64,000 nucleotides of DNA from Fuerstiella sp. (GTDB lineage Bacteria > Planctomycetota > Planctomycetia > Planctomycetales > Planctomycetaceae). This document shows positions 55,407-64,000 of the stretch, one piece after another; positions within the stretch are counted from its first letter, which is position 1, and each line of letters opens with the position of its first letter. The stretch is from contig JAQWOH010000002.1 in the NCBI GenBank assembly GCA_029245955.1, positions 23,516 through 87,515 of the forward strand. The letters are read 5' to 3'. Below the pieces are notes generated by a model. The model saw only the letters and a program-made list of their open reading frames with translations, did no database searches and had not been told where the DNA came from. The translations under genes and the position numbers were made by a program.

Positions 55407-57800
55407 ATGAGCTGGAAGAACGTCAGACTGATTTTTCTACGCGAAGTGCGCGATCAACTGCGTGACCGGCGCACGTTGTTCATGATCACAATCCTGCCAG
55501 TCCTGCTGTATCCGATGCTGGGACTCGGCATGGTCGAGATGATGCTGACGTTCAGTGAGCAGCGTCGAGTAGTTGTGGTCCTGAACGCTGATCAGATGCC
55601 GACTTCCCCGAAATTTTTTGATGAAAGCGGTATCAACGAAAAGTGGTTCAGCGGAGGCGCCGACGACGCGTCACGACTGCAGATCGTCACCGACCTGTCC
55701 GTTAACGCCCGGAAAGAGGACGATACCGGGGACCGCAGCGGAAGCAAAGAAAACTCGCCGGCGCAACTTCTGCAAAACGGAAAAGCCCTGGCGGAAAAGC
55801 TGGCGGAGCTTAGGAAAGCCTCTGACGATCGCGGCAGTAGTGACAACCTTTCTGAGATTCAGGATCGCCTAAGCAATGCATTTGTCGATAGCGGGTTGCA
55901 GGCTCTGGTGATCGTTCCGGAAGGATATGCGAGGTCAATCGCTGCATTGCAGGATGATGCCAGCATTGGTGTCGATCATGATAATGATCCGCCACGATCG
56001 TTGCTGGTTATCAGAAACAGTGCAGACGACAAATCTGCGGTCGCGTTTTCTCGTATTCAGGGCGCCCTGAATCGCTGGGAAGATGAACTGAGGGCACAGA
56101 CATTCGAAAAGGCGGCGCTGCGCCCGGCGCTGCAGAAACCAGCACGATTGCAGTGGGTCGAAGTGGCCCGTGGAGAACAGGTCGCCGCCAACGTCTGGAG
56201 CAAAATGTTTCCTGCGATGATCGTTATTATGGCTCTCACCGGAGCATTTTATCCGGCCATCGATCTGGGTGCCGGCGAAAAAGAACGCGGTACGATGGAA
56301 ACACTGCTCATCAGTCCTGCCCGCCGTGTGGAACTTGTTCTCGGCAAGTTCGGCACGATTCTGATGTTCAGCATCGGTACAGCACTGATGAATCTGCTTA
56401 GTATGGGCTTCACCGGAAAACACTTGGCTTCCGCAATGGCCGGTGGCATGGCGAATACTGTCAGCCTTGAACTGCCGGGCGTTCATGCCCTGATGTGGCT
56501 GGTCATCCTGTTAATACCACTGGCCGCTTTGTTCAGCGCGCTGTGTCTGGCGCTGGCGACGTTTGCGAAGTCCACAAAGGAAGGTCAGTACTATCTGACT
56601 CCGCTGTTGATGGTCATCATGGGGCTGACCATGTTCTGTCTGTCACCGGCTGTCGAAATTACACCCCTGTACAGCGTGATCCCTGTCGTCAACATCGCAC
56701 TTCTGTTAAAGGGGCTGCTGCTGTCGACCACTCAATCCGGCGCACTGGTGGTCTACGTTGCACCGGTATTACTGTCCAGTCTCGGCTACAGTGCATTGGC
56801 ACTGTGGTGGGCCATCGATCTGTACAACAGCGAAGGCGTTCTGTTTCGTGAGGCTGAAAAGTTTGATGTACGATCCTGGCTTCGGAGTCTGAATCGTGAC
56901 AAAGAACCCGTGCCTGCGAATCATGAAGCCGGCTTCTGCTTTATTCTGATTCTGCTGCTGCAGTTCGTGGCGATGAGCTACATGAGACCCGACCTGTCCG
57001 GCAGTGACGTCGAAGCCGGACGAAAGATTCTGCAGACGACGGTCATTCAGCAGTTGACGATGATTGCCTGCCCTGCAATTTTCATGGGACTGCTGCTGAC
57101 GACCAGCCTGCGAGCCACATTTCGTCTCAGAATGCCATCTGTTAACTCGATGCTGATGGGCGTGGGACTCGCTGTATTGGCTCACCCGCTGAGTATTGAG
57201 CTCAGTAGTTTCATGGTGCAAAGTGGTATCCTGCCGCCGCCGCCAATGGAAGGACTGACGCGAATCAATGAACTGCTCCAGTCATCAGAACTGTCGCCGT
57301 GGCTGATCATCACCGTCTTTGCCGTAACACCTGCCATCTGCGAAGAAATCGCATTTCGAGGCTTCATTCTAAGCGGGCTGGCTCGAGGTGGACGTTTGAA
57401 AATTGCGGTTCTCGTGTCCAGCCTGATGTTCGGCATCATCCATATGATTCCGCAGCAGGCCTTCAACGCCGCGCTGCTTGGACTGGTTCTTGGCCTGCTG
57501 GCCGTGCACAGTCGCAGTCTGTTTCCAGCAATGGCGTTTCATCTGTGTAATAACGCCATTGCCACCTTTCATGCGAAAAGCGGCTTTGGGATAGAAGCCG
57601 ATGGCGTGTTCTTTTCAAGACACGATGGCATGCTTCGCTACGAATTGCCGGTTCTGATTCTATGCGTTTTTGGAGTCGCCGCCATCGTGCTGAGCATGGT
57701 GAGCGATCTGCGCAAGGAACAGGAAGTCAAACGAGCTAACGCCATGAAGGCGTTCAATCCGCCCACAAAGTTTGCCAGGCAGATGCCCGCCGGAGCGTAA
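55407..57800 (+). CDS. NatB-like ABC permease fused to a CPBP (CAAX-type) protease
   Basis: 797 residues from ATG 55407 (MSWKNVRLIFLREVRDQL); a TTG at 55386 is possible. The N-terminal part (about 1-520) is an ABC-2/NatB permease with one TM helix, a large extracytoplasmic domain (about 45-270) and a membrane bundle starting WSKMFPAMIVIMALTGAFYPA. The C-terminal third (about 560-770) is a CPBP intramembrane metalloprotease domain with the EExxxR motif in CEEIAFRGFILSGLARGG, followed by two later His motifs (FGIIHMIPQQAFNAAL and AFHLCNNAIAT). Both halves keep their key motifs. It pairs with the ATPase upstream. What the protease cuts is unknown. Confidence 0.9.
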   Translation: MSWKNVRLIFLREVRDQLRDRRTLFMITILPVLLYPMLGLGMVEMMLTFSEQRRVVVVLNADQMPTSPKFFDESGINEKWFSGGADDASRLQIVTDLSVNARKEDDTGDRSGSKENSPAQLLQNGKALAEKLAELRKASDDRGSSDNLSEIQDRLSNAFVDSGLQALVIVPEGYARSIAALQDDASIGVDHDNDPPRSLLVIRNSADDKSAVAFSRIQGALNRWEDELRAQTFEKAALRPALQKPARLQWVEVARGEQVAANVWSKMFPAMIVIMALTGAFYPAIDLGAGEKERGTMETLLISPARRVELVLGKFGTILMFSIGTALMNLLSMGFTGKHLASAMAGGMANTVSLELPGVHALMWLVILLIPLAALFSALCLALATFAKSTKEGQYYLTPLLMVIMGLTMFCLSPAVEITPLYSVIPVVNIALLLKGLLLSTTQSGALVVYVAPVLLSSLGYSALALWWAIDLYNSEGVLFREAEKFDVRSWLRSLNRDKEPVPANHEAGFCFILILLLQFVAMSYMRPDLSGSDVEAGRKILQTTVIQQLTMIACPAIFMGLLLTTSLRATFRLRMPSVNSMLMGVGLAVLAHPLSIELSSFMVQSGILPPPPMEGLTRINELLQSSELSPWLIITVFAVTPAICEEIAFRGFILSGLARGGRLKIAVLVSSLMFGIIHMIPQQAFNAALLGLVLGLLAVHSRSLFPAMAFHLCNNAIATFHAKSGFGIEADGVFFSRHDGMLRYELPVLILCVFGVAAIVLSMVSDLRKEQEVKRANAMKAFNPPTKFARQMPAGA

Positions 57801-57829
57801 GTCAGTCAGGATCTGCTTTGCAGTGACTG

Positions 57830-58252
57830 CTATTCCTCACACAATGGCACACTTTGATTTGGATCCTCAAGCAGCTCCGCCAATGTGGTTGCCCGAAAAG
57901 CTCCTTCCACCTCCATCAGTGCGTTATCCATTCTGCGATGCAGAGCACACAGACGCCCCCCGTGGGAACTGAGATCCAGCGGGCAGGTCGTAATTCGAGC
58001 GATCGGATCCACGGCATTTACCACATCCAGGATCGTTAAGTCTGCTGGCGATCCGACCAGAGTGACACCGCCGCCAATCCCCCGCCGCAGTTTCACGATT
58101 TCTTTCCCGCGCAACCCCTGAAGCACCTTGGAAAGATAGGCGGCGGGCACTTGCGTTGTGGCCGCGATCTCCGCTGTTGTCTGAGGTTTGGGTGCATGCT
58201 GAGCCAGATGGACGACAGCACGAAGTGCATACTCAACAGTCTGAGAAAACAT
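57830..58252 (-). CDS. Rrf2-family transcriptional regulator
   Basis: 140 residues, typical of Rrf2 proteins. The N-terminal winged helix starts FSQTVEYALRAVVHLAQH, with TTAEIAATTQVPAAYLSKVLQGL as recognition region and the wing RRGIGGG. Cys 90 and Cys 102 lie in the loop that holds iron-sulfur ligands in NsrR and IscR; the third Cys of the classic set is not obvious (the next is at 138), so a cluster is likely but unusual. The gene is divergent from a haem-c DUF3365 protein with about 108 bases between, and probably controls it and itself. NO, redox or iron-sulfur status is the likely signal by family. Confidence 0.88.
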   Translation of the reverse strand: MFSQTVEYALRAVVHLAQHAPKPQTTAEIAATTQVPAAYLSKVLQGLRGKEIVKLRRGIGGGVTLVGSPADLTILDVVNAVDPIARITTCPLDLSSHGGRLCALHRRMDNALMEVEGAFRATTLAELLEDPNQSVPLCEE

Positions 58253-58282
58253 GTGTTGGAGCCAAAGGAACCATACTGGACA

Positions 58283-58310
58283 TTGACATCTCCTTTAACG
58301 GACGTACACT
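58283..58310 (+). promoter_or_regulatory. sigma-70-type promoter for the DUF3365 gene
   Basis: TTGACA (58283-58288), 16 bases, then TACACT (58305-58310). The -35 is a perfect consensus match and the -10 matches four of six. Transcription would start near 58317, about 45 bases before the ATG. A short inverted repeat GGAC-N6-GTCC (58316-58329) covers the predicted start and is a possible site for the divergent Rrf2 regulator, but its arms are only 4 bp. Confidence 0.6.
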
Positions 58311-58360
58311 AAAAAGGACACTAAGGTCCAATTTAATATACTGCAGGTAAAAGGTTAAAG

Positions 58361-58885
58361 ATGAAAGTCACGCCAACAGTAGTTCTGGGATTGTTGTTTA
58401 CTATCGGAACAGCTTCCGCAAGCGCTGAAGAAGCCAGAAAAGCACAATCTGACCCGGCCGTGGAGCGAGCACGTCGCGAAGTCAGAATGCTGGATGATAT
58501 CTACAAGACCAGCATTGTGCTGATCACAACTCACTACGTCCATACCGACGACGATCTTCCGGCAGGGACCGCGTTTAAAGCACTGTTTTCCGCCGTCAAG
58601 AAGAAGGGCTGGCACGAAGTTCGCCTGCTGGACGCAACCGGCGAACCCTACAACGATGAAAACACGCCGCAGCAGGGTTTCGAAAAGAAGGCAGTTCAAC
58701 AACTTCTGAACGGCAGGGCCGTATATGATGAAATTGTAACCGCCGGGGACAAACGTTATCTGCTGGCGGCAACTGCGATTCCCGTCGTGATGGACAAATG
58801 CGTAATGTGCCACGAAAACTATAAGGATGTTCCTAAAGGAAAGGCGATCGGAGCGATCGGGTACAAGGTTCCTATTCTCGACTGA
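58361..58885 (+). CDS. exported haem-c DUF3365 protein
   Basis: 174 residues with a signal peptide (PTVVLGLLFTIGTASASAEE). The haem-c attachment site CVMCH is at residues 147-151, near the C-terminus. The rest has a PAS-like alpha/beta pattern (GWHEVRLLDATGEPYNDE, LLNGRAVYDEIVTAGDKRYL), matching the DUF3365/Tll0287-like family, some of which are haem-based redox or gas sensors. It is divergent from an Rrf2 regulator and has a clear promoter. Periplasmic. It stands alone and ends at a GC-rich stem shared with the convergent MFS gene. A role in NO or redox sensing is inference. Confidence 0.85.
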   Translation: MKVTPTVVLGLLFTIGTASASAEEARKAQSDPAVERARREVRMLDDIYKTSIVLITTHYVHTDDDLPAGTAFKALFSAVKKKGWHEVRLLDATGEPYNDENTPQQGFEKKAVQQLLNGRAVYDEIVTAGDKRYLLAATAIPVVMDKCVMCHENYKDVPKGKAIGAIGYKVPILD

Positions 58886-58973
58886 GACCAGTTCCTTCGA
58901 GCGATACGGCGCGGTCACGCCCCACCCGTTTCTCATTCCGATGATCCTGCCAACACATTCCATTCACAATCAG

Positions 58974-59004
58974 CGGGTCCGCCGGAACTCAACCGGCGGA
59001 CCCG
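58974..59004. terminator. GC-rich bidirectional hairpin between convergent genes
   Basis: CGGGTCCGCCGG (58974-58985) and its perfect complement (58993-59004) form a 12-bp stem with a seven-base loop. It lies between the DUF3365 gene (+) and the MFS gene (-). There is no strong T-tract, but place and stability suit a bidirectional terminator. Confidence 0.65.
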
Positions 59005-59009
59005 ATTCG

Positions 59010-60527
59010 TCATTCGGAACATGCCGGCGATTTATCGTTTTCTTCACGTCGAATGGCCGCGATTGAAATTCCACCAATCAACATCAACCCGGCACCAGCA
59101 AAGTACGGCGTCGCAGCAGAAATGCCCAACAGCTGAATGCCGACGTACGGACCAAGGATCCGTGCCAGCGACGAAAGACTCTGGCCGGCTCCCAGTACAG
59201 CACCCTGTTCATGGTCCGCCGCTGACTGCGACAACAGCGACTGCAGCGATGGTGTCACTGCCGAGAATCCGATGGTGACAATTGGAAGAATGCACCACAG
59301 TGAGGAATCCGGCAGTGTCCTGTTGCCGGTCAATGCGATCAACACAAAACCCACCGTCATCAGGACCACACCGCTCAGCGCCATCCTGTGCTCACCGATT
59401 CGCGGCAGCAGTCGTCGCACAAGAACTCCCTGGCCAACCATCAGAACGGCGCCGATGTATGCAAAGAGCAGAAAGTTGCGTCTGGAGCTGTAGCCGAATT
59501 CCCGTGTCAGCAGTGACAGTGTGCTTTCAAACTGAGCAAACGCGAACGTCGTGACAAATATAGCCGCCAGGATCACGCAGAACTTTTTCGCGGTTATGTG
59601 CTTCAGAACAGTTCCAAGGTGAAACAGACCACCACGTTGCGGTTCTGTAGAAGCCGCTATGTCACGAGGCCGCGATTCAGGCAGCTTTGCGATTGCCAGC
59701 AGCAGGGCCAGCCCCGACAGAACTGCAGCCACGTAACCGGGCAGCGAAGATGGCGGCTCCAGTAGATCCGTCTGCACCTGGTTCTGCGGCTTCGGTTCTG
59801 TCAGATACTCGGAAATCGATTCACGATCTGCGGGTTCAAGCGTCCCTCCTGCTTCCAGCCGACTCGTCAGATCCTGCTTAGACATCAAGTCACTGGAATT
59901 GTCCCACGCCTGAACCTGCGCATATTGCTTATCTGTCATTGTGATGGAAGGATATCCCGAAGTGCACGCCGCGCCGATCAGCGGGCCAAATGTGAAACCG
60001 ATGCCGAATGCTGCTCCAATCAAGGCCATGCCTTTGCCTCGACCTTCGGGACCGGTGCTGTCGGCGATCACGGCCTGAGCGGTGGGAATCGTGGCTCCTG
60101 CAATACCGGCAGCGATGCGAGTGATAAACAGCAGAGGTAACGCTCCGAGTCCAAGCAGAACGCCATTGCGCCCCAACTGAGTGGCCACTCCGAACATTCC
60201 ATAGGCAAATGTTGAGCCCAGCAGACCAACAATGAGGACAGGGCGGCGGCCGATGCGATCGGATAAGGCTCCCCACATCGGGGCGAACAGAAACTGCATC
60301 GCCGAAAACGATGCCATCAGCAGCCCCAGCTGCATGTTTGTGGCGTTAAAATGGGCTCCGTAGCGAGGCAGCAGCGGCAGTACAATCCCAAATCCCAGCA
60401 GGTCGATAAAGACGACGACGAAAACGATCAGCAATGCTGACTTCTGAACCTTCGGGGAAGAAGTATCTAAATTTCCGGGCGCCGCCGTATCAGGTGAATC
60501 TACGGATGTATCGGATGTGTCGGTCAT
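59010..60527 (-). CDS. MFS efflux permease (TetA-like)
   Basis: 505 residues with 12 predicted helices. Motif A is LFAPMWGALSDRIGRRPVLI after helix 2, and the N-terminal helix VVVFIDLLGFGIVLPLLPRYG matches drug exporters of the TetA/DHA1 group. A hydrophilic insertion of about 70 residues follows helix 6 (about 200-265, starting TMTDKQYAQVQAWDNSSDL), longer than in TetA. The N-terminal 25 residues are Asp/Ser/Thr-rich and cytoplasmic. It is convergent with the DUF3365 gene. Substrate unknown; antibiotic export is only one possibility. Confidence 0.87.
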   Translation of the reverse strand: MTDTSDTSVDSPDTAAPGNLDTSSPKVQKSALLIVFVVVFIDLLGFGIVLPLLPRYGAHFNATNMQLGLLMASFSAMQFLFAPMWGALSDRIGRRPVLIVGLLGSTFAYGMFGVATQLGRNGVLLGLGALPLLFITRIAAGIAGATIPTAQAVIADSTGPEGRGKGMALIGAAFGIGFTFGPLIGAACTSGYPSITMTDKQYAQVQAWDNSSDLMSKQDLTSRLEAGGTLEPADRESISEYLTEPKPQNQVQTDLLEPPSSLPGYVAAVLSGLALLLAIAKLPESRPRDIAASTEPQRGGLFHLGTVLKHITAKKFCVILAAIFVTTFAFAQFESTLSLLTREFGYSSRRNFLLFAYIGAVLMVGQGVLVRRLLPRIGEHRMALSGVVLMTVGFVLIALTGNRTLPDSSLWCILPIVTIGFSAVTPSLQSLLSQSAADHEQGAVLGAGQSLSSLARILGPYVGIQLLGISAATPYFAGAGLMLIGGISIAAIRREENDKSPACSE

Positions 60528-60829
60528 ATTGAAAGGTGGCCAGAATGCGAGGTTTAAGGAGGGACATTGGACAGAGAATCATCTCGCCGTTCCAGCCCGG
60601 ATCGTTGGTCATTGGCCGCAATCTGTAATGTCACGCCCCCCCGACGGATTTATCGGACTCACGTAGTGATGGAACGGGGACAAACTGCTGTTTCCCGCTG
60701 TCTGAACACGTATCATTCCGCCAGCTCGACCGGAATCCTGGAAAGCTTCGTGCATCGGCATCATCTGCCTGCAACAATTAAAGTACGTTACTTTTGCACC
60801 ATATCGCTGATGTTGCCGACACCCCGTCT
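60528..60829. other. divergent intergenic region, nothing recognised
   Basis: About 300 bases between the MFS gene (-) and the metallophosphatase gene (+). No promoter or RNA was identified with confidence. Confidence 0.35.
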
Positions 60830-61546
60830 ATGAAAATCCTTCTGCTTGCTGACATCCACGCCAACTGGCCTGCTCTGTCAGCGATCGACGAAAAGTTTGA
60901 CGTGTGTCTGTTTCTGGGCGACGCGGTTGACTACGCCACGGACCCGGTGCCATGCATCGACTGGATTCGGGAGAACGCCTCCTACTGTGTGCGAGGCAAT
61001 CATGACCATTCCGTTGCACAACGAGTCACTGTGCGACCTCGAGGCACCTTTCGTCGAATGACCGCGGCGATGCGGGATCAACACTTCAAAGTGCTTGGCG
61101 ATGAGCGTCTGACGTGGCTGGCACAAATGCCGGTGACTCAGCATCTGACAATCGGCGATTATTCCTTTCTACTGGTCCACGCCACTCCACGAGACCCGAT
61201 GGACGAATATCTGCCAGACGTCAGGGAAGAATGGGAGCAGCGACTGGAACATGTGAACGTCGATTTTGTCTGCGTTGGTCACACACACATACCGATGAAC
61301 CTGCAGCTGAATTCTACGCAGGTGATAAATCCGGGCAGCGTCGGTCAGCCGCGCGATGGAGATGCTCGAGCCGCGTACGCGGTCATCGAAGACGGCAAGG
61401 TTGAATTCCGACGAGTGGAATATGACATTGATCGCACGCTGCATCACATGGAACAGTCCGGGATTGAACAGGACATTATCCGTAAGGCGAGCACGATATT
61501 ACGTTCCGGCGGTAACCCCGCGGTTAACGGAGTATCTACCGCATAG
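60830..61546 (+). CDS. calcineurin-like metallophosphatase (YfcE/MJ0936 type)
   Basis: 238 residues from ATG 60830 (MKILLLADIHANWPAL). All metal-binding motifs are present: D-x-H in LLADIHAN, GD in CLFLGDAVDY, GNHD in VRGNHDHSV, then LLVHATP and CVGHTHIPM, with the closing INPGSVGQPRDGD. It has the size and order of the YfcE-like family of two-metal phosphodiesterases. These cleave small phosphodiesters in vitro; the cell substrate is unknown. Cytoplasmic, without a signal peptide. Convergent with the SHD1 gene. Confidence 0.9.
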   Translation: MKILLLADIHANWPALSAIDEKFDVCLFLGDAVDYATDPVPCIDWIRENASYCVRGNHDHSVAQRVTVRPRGTFRRMTAAMRDQHFKVLGDERLTWLAQMPVTQHLTIGDYSFLLVHATPRDPMDEYLPDVREEWEQRLEHVNVDFVCVGHTHIPMNLQLNSTQVINPGSVGQPRDGDARAAYAVIEDGKVEFRRVEYDIDRTLHHMEQSGIEQDIIRKASTILRSGGNPAVNGVSTA

Positions 61547-61619
61547 AGTGCCTGTAAAAATCGGCGGTCACCGACTGCCACTGCCGTGGTAAAGGGGGTG
61601 CGGCCGATTCGTCCTCGCT

Positions 61620-63107
61620 CTACTCGAACGGATTCTTAGCCTTCACTGGCTCCCTGAGTGTTTCTGCGACCTTCTGATCAGCTGCGCTAAGCAGATTGAT
61701 CGGGACGGACAGCTCTTTGCCGTCTTTTCTCTTGAGCACGATTTTCGTGCCATCGAACCTGACGAACTGAGCTTCGACTTTGGATTCACCGCTCGTCCAT
61801 TCGCGCAGGCCGCGTGCGGCATCTGTTGCCTTTTCTTCGTCGGTAGCGAACGGATTGTCGCCCGCCGGCGTGTCGCCCGATGTTGTTGCCACAGCCATGT
61901 TCTTCTTACCTGCCTCCACGATCGGATCGAGTTTTATCCACAGATCCCTGGCCGGCTTATAGACGCTCAGCACTTTGTGCGTCTGCAGTTCCTTTACTCG
62001 CATAGCGATATCAAAGTCGTCCGGGTGAGGGACAAATCGGCCCATACCCCTGAGCCGTCGGGCGATGTTCGGCCATTGTGAGGAATTCAGGTCGGCCAGA
62101 ATCTGCTTCTTCTTTTCCGGGTCCAGCTTCTTGCCTTCCGCCGCCTTGGCAGCCGCAGCTGCCTTCGCCGAACGTTCGGCGTGGTCCTTCTGAGCCTTCG
62201 CAATCCTTTCCTGACGTTCCTTTTCCTGCGACTGATAGTCTTCAAGAGGCATACGAGTATAGCTTACCGTCATGGGAATCGTGACGGTGGAGCCGTCTTC
62301 AGTCACCGCAACCGTCCGCTTCATTTTATGTGATTCAGTGATGCCGAGTTCACGATCGAAAACGAAGGTGCCAGTGCCATTGATTTCGATAGCCTGAGCG
62401 TTCTTCTTTGCCGCTGGAGAAACCAACTTATATGTGGTTGCGATTGTCACCAGCTTTCCGTCATCCTTCACAATCCTGTACGTAGCCGATTCAGATCCGC
62501 CCGTTTTCACGGTTGTATTGCCCCGGAACGGTCCGCCAAAAAACGGTGAGTCATCTTCCTCAGTGATGGAAATACCGGTGCCGACTTCCCATTCCTGCCG
62601 TTCGCCCTTCGGCAGTGCTTCGAATGGCAGAATCGAAAGATTGCCGATCAGATACGGCAGCTGCGACTGCCCTGTCAGTTTACGGATTTCACCGCGGCGA
62701 CCGACCACCACGTCGTTGGTCATCCGGGTCAGTCCTCCGAACGAGACACCGCGGCCAAAGGGACCACGCATGGCGGGGCCAGCAGGGCCTCGAAAGGGGC
62801 CAAATCCTCCTCGGCCCGGCCGACCCGACGAACGGGACTGTGTTGTCCTGCGTGACAGACTGCCGACGTAGCTGACTGTGAACTGTGCGTCTCCCGATTG
62901 TTTTCCGGTAAAGGCGATGGTTCCCGTCATCGTATCTTTGGACGATGGCGTGGTCGCAACGATGTTGACCGTCTAAGGAACAACCTGCTTCGGTGCGATG
63001 CTGTACTTGAGCTCAGCGCCGAAGGACGGCCCGGCGGCACAAAGAACCGCAAACGGCAGCATGATCCAATACCAACTTTGAACGGCGCGCCATCTATAAT
63101 TATTCAT
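61620..63107 (-). pseudogene. secreted SHD1-domain protein interrupted by an in-frame TAG
   Basis: From the ATG at 63105-63107 the frame opens a signal peptide (WYWIMLPFAVLCAAGPSFGAE) and reads LKYSIAPKQVVP, then a TAG (63973 minus 1000, i.e. complement of 62973-62975), and goes on in the same frame as TVNIVATTPSSKDTMTGTIAFTGK for another 450 residues. The large part has a beta-rich domain, a Gly/Arg/Pro-rich loop (about RGGFGPFRGPAGPAMRG), a charged Ala/Lys helix (AERSAKAAAAAKAAEGKK) and a C-terminal SHD1 domain (ESKVEAQFVRFDGTKIVLKR). The TAG is one base from a Tyr codon. Restart at an internal ATG (62928-62930) would lose the export signal. Either a recent nonsense mutation or a sequence error. 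Confidence 0.8.
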
Positions 63108-63406
63108 TGTTGTGTCCCGTGCGATGGAATTGATATGAACATCGGGCGGCAGTTTTCGAGCATTATTGCCCAGGGATACGTACCGATTCGACATTTTCCG
63201 CGTTTGCAGGCTGTATGCCGCGGTCTTTGCAACCGGTGATGACGTTTGGCCATCGTCCCATAATAATTCTTCACGTCACCAACGTCAGTCTTTATCTGCT
63301 GAGCGCCGTGATGTAGAAGTCGTTCTGAATTCATCAGTTACCTGCGGTCCCTGATCGTCGATCAGCACAGGACAGCATGTATCAGCAAAAGCAAGGGATA
63401 CGGAAA
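63108..63406. other. divergent intergenic region, nothing recognised
   Basis: About 300 bases between the SHD1 gene (-) and the AhpD-like gene (+). It should hold both promoters. No operator or RNA structure was identified. Confidence 0.35.
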
Positions 63407-64000
63407 ATGGCATTTGTCAGCCCGGTGGCGGAAACGGACGCAGTCGATAAGGCTGTGCAGGCATATTCCAGAATCAAAGAAGTTCTGGGCGTTTCAGAAG
63501 TACCGGAAGTCTTCAGGTACATGGCGAACGTACCAACGTTTGTGCATGACTTCTTTATGAACTTCAGAAAGTTCGTGCTGTCAGAAGGGAAACTGGACGA
63601 AAAAAGCAAGCTGCTCATCGCTGTGGCCGTTGCCGGTCAGGCCGGATGCCAGACATGGATCAGTTTTCTGAAAGAGTTCGCGGAAGGCAAGTCGACAACT
63701 CAGCAGGAACTGACTGACGCGTTGGCTGTTGGCTCAACGAATTCGATGTACAACGTGCTGTTCAAGTTTCGCGACATCAGCGGCAGTGACATCTTTGAGG
63801 GCATGCCGGTGGGGCTGCGAGCTCATACGTTTCAGGGAACGTCACTGAACGAACAGACAGTCGAACTGATTAACCTGGCCCTGAGTGACATTAATGCCTG
63901 CAAACCCTGCACGTCAGCTCACGTGGCAAAGGCGCGTCAACTGGACATCAGTGACGAAGCGATCTACGAAGCAATTCAATGTGCCGCAACGATGATCTCA
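63407..64000 (+). CDS. AhpD/carboxymuconolactone decarboxylase-family protein (3' truncated)
   Basis: 198 codons to the window edge, no stop reached. The start is ATG 63407 (AAGGGA eight bases upstream); an in-frame ATG at 63377 with AGGA is nearly as good. The protein is all-alpha with two CMD-like halves. The second carries the AhpD redox motif C-x-x-C-x3-H as CKPCTSAH (Cys 165, Cys 168, His 172) in LALSDINACKPC. In the first half the matching site has a single Cys (GQAGCQTW). AhpD acts as a disulfide reductase or peroxidase partner. The remainder of the gene and its neighbours are outside the window. Confidence 0.85.
   Translation, partial: MAFVSPVAETDAVDKAVQAYSRIKEVLGVSEVPEVFRYMANVPTFVHDFFMNFRKFVLSEGKLDEKSKLLIAVAVAGQAGCQTWISFLKEFAEGKSTTQQELTDALAVGSTNSMYNVLFKFRDISGSDIFEGMPVGLRAHTFQGTSLNEQTVELINLALSDINACKPCTSAHVAKARQLDISDEAIYEAIQCAATMIS

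Overview
The window is about 64 kb of chromosomal DNA from a member of the Planctomycetota, most likely a marine or freshwater Planctomycetales relative. Lineage-typical families support this: a PSCyt1/DUF1549/DUF1553 cytochrome protein paired with a Tat-exported DUF1501 protein, three formylglycine sulfatases of different architecture, an aryl-sulfotransferase-like protein, an SHD1-domain protein, several secreted Cys- or Gln-rich proteins, and frequent GTG/TTG starts. No tRNA, rRNA, CRISPR array, IS element, phage gene or replication origin was found.

Layout. 1-3.2 kb: the end of a Bat-type operon (BatD-like tail, TPR/SH3 BatE-like), arsC, and an isolated eboE. 3.2-12.4 kb: two small envelope proteins (-), a sulfatase with HEAT-like C-terminus, an RND pump, an AmpG-type MFS permease and a DUF3467 protein, with a perfect bidirectional terminator between the last two. 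12.8-16 kb: three secreted Cys/Tyr/Pro-rich proteins in a row (-). 16.6-20.9 kb: a type IIA topoisomerase pair, A before B. 21.2-24.3 kb: a ketosynthase, acyl carrier protein and CrtI-like oxidoreductase unit. 24.5-27.7 kb: a partial complex I cluster in the order nuoI-A-C-D with no nuoB. 28-31.5 kb: ASST-like protein, CoA-binding protein, and a sulfatase with an apparent frameshift. 31.8-37.8 kb: a QQQLAP-repeat secreted protein and the DUF1553/DUF1501 pair. 38-41.5 kb: NrtS, a GIY-YIG protein, a peroxiredoxin and a thioredoxin-like gene with an in-frame TGA, then a secreted hypothetical. 41.8-50.3 kb: SDR, coiled-coil membrane protein, Tat-exported TIM-barrel isomerase, sulfatase, sigma-54 activator and a small Cys protein. 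50.6-54.2 kb: homoserine dehydrogenase and the futalosine-pathway genes mqnA and mqnC. 54.6-57.8 kb: a NatA ATPase and a NatB permease fused to a CPBP protease. 57.8-64 kb: an Rrf2 regulator divergent from a haem-c DUF3365 protein, an MFS pump, a metallophosphatase, an SHD1 gene interrupted by TAG, and an AhpD-like gene running off the end.

The most interesting observation is at 39854-40408. A secreted thioredoxin-like protein reads straight through a single TGA placed to give a U-x-x-C motif, with a bacterial-SECIS-like hairpin just downstream and a peroxiredoxin gene just upstream. It is a candidate selenoprotein. Caution is needed because two other genes in the window carry apparent disruptions (a frameshift at about 30054 and a TAG at 62973-62975), so sequence error or gene decay must be excluded. 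The KS-ACP-CrtI unit and the nuoB-less complex I cluster are the next most interesting.
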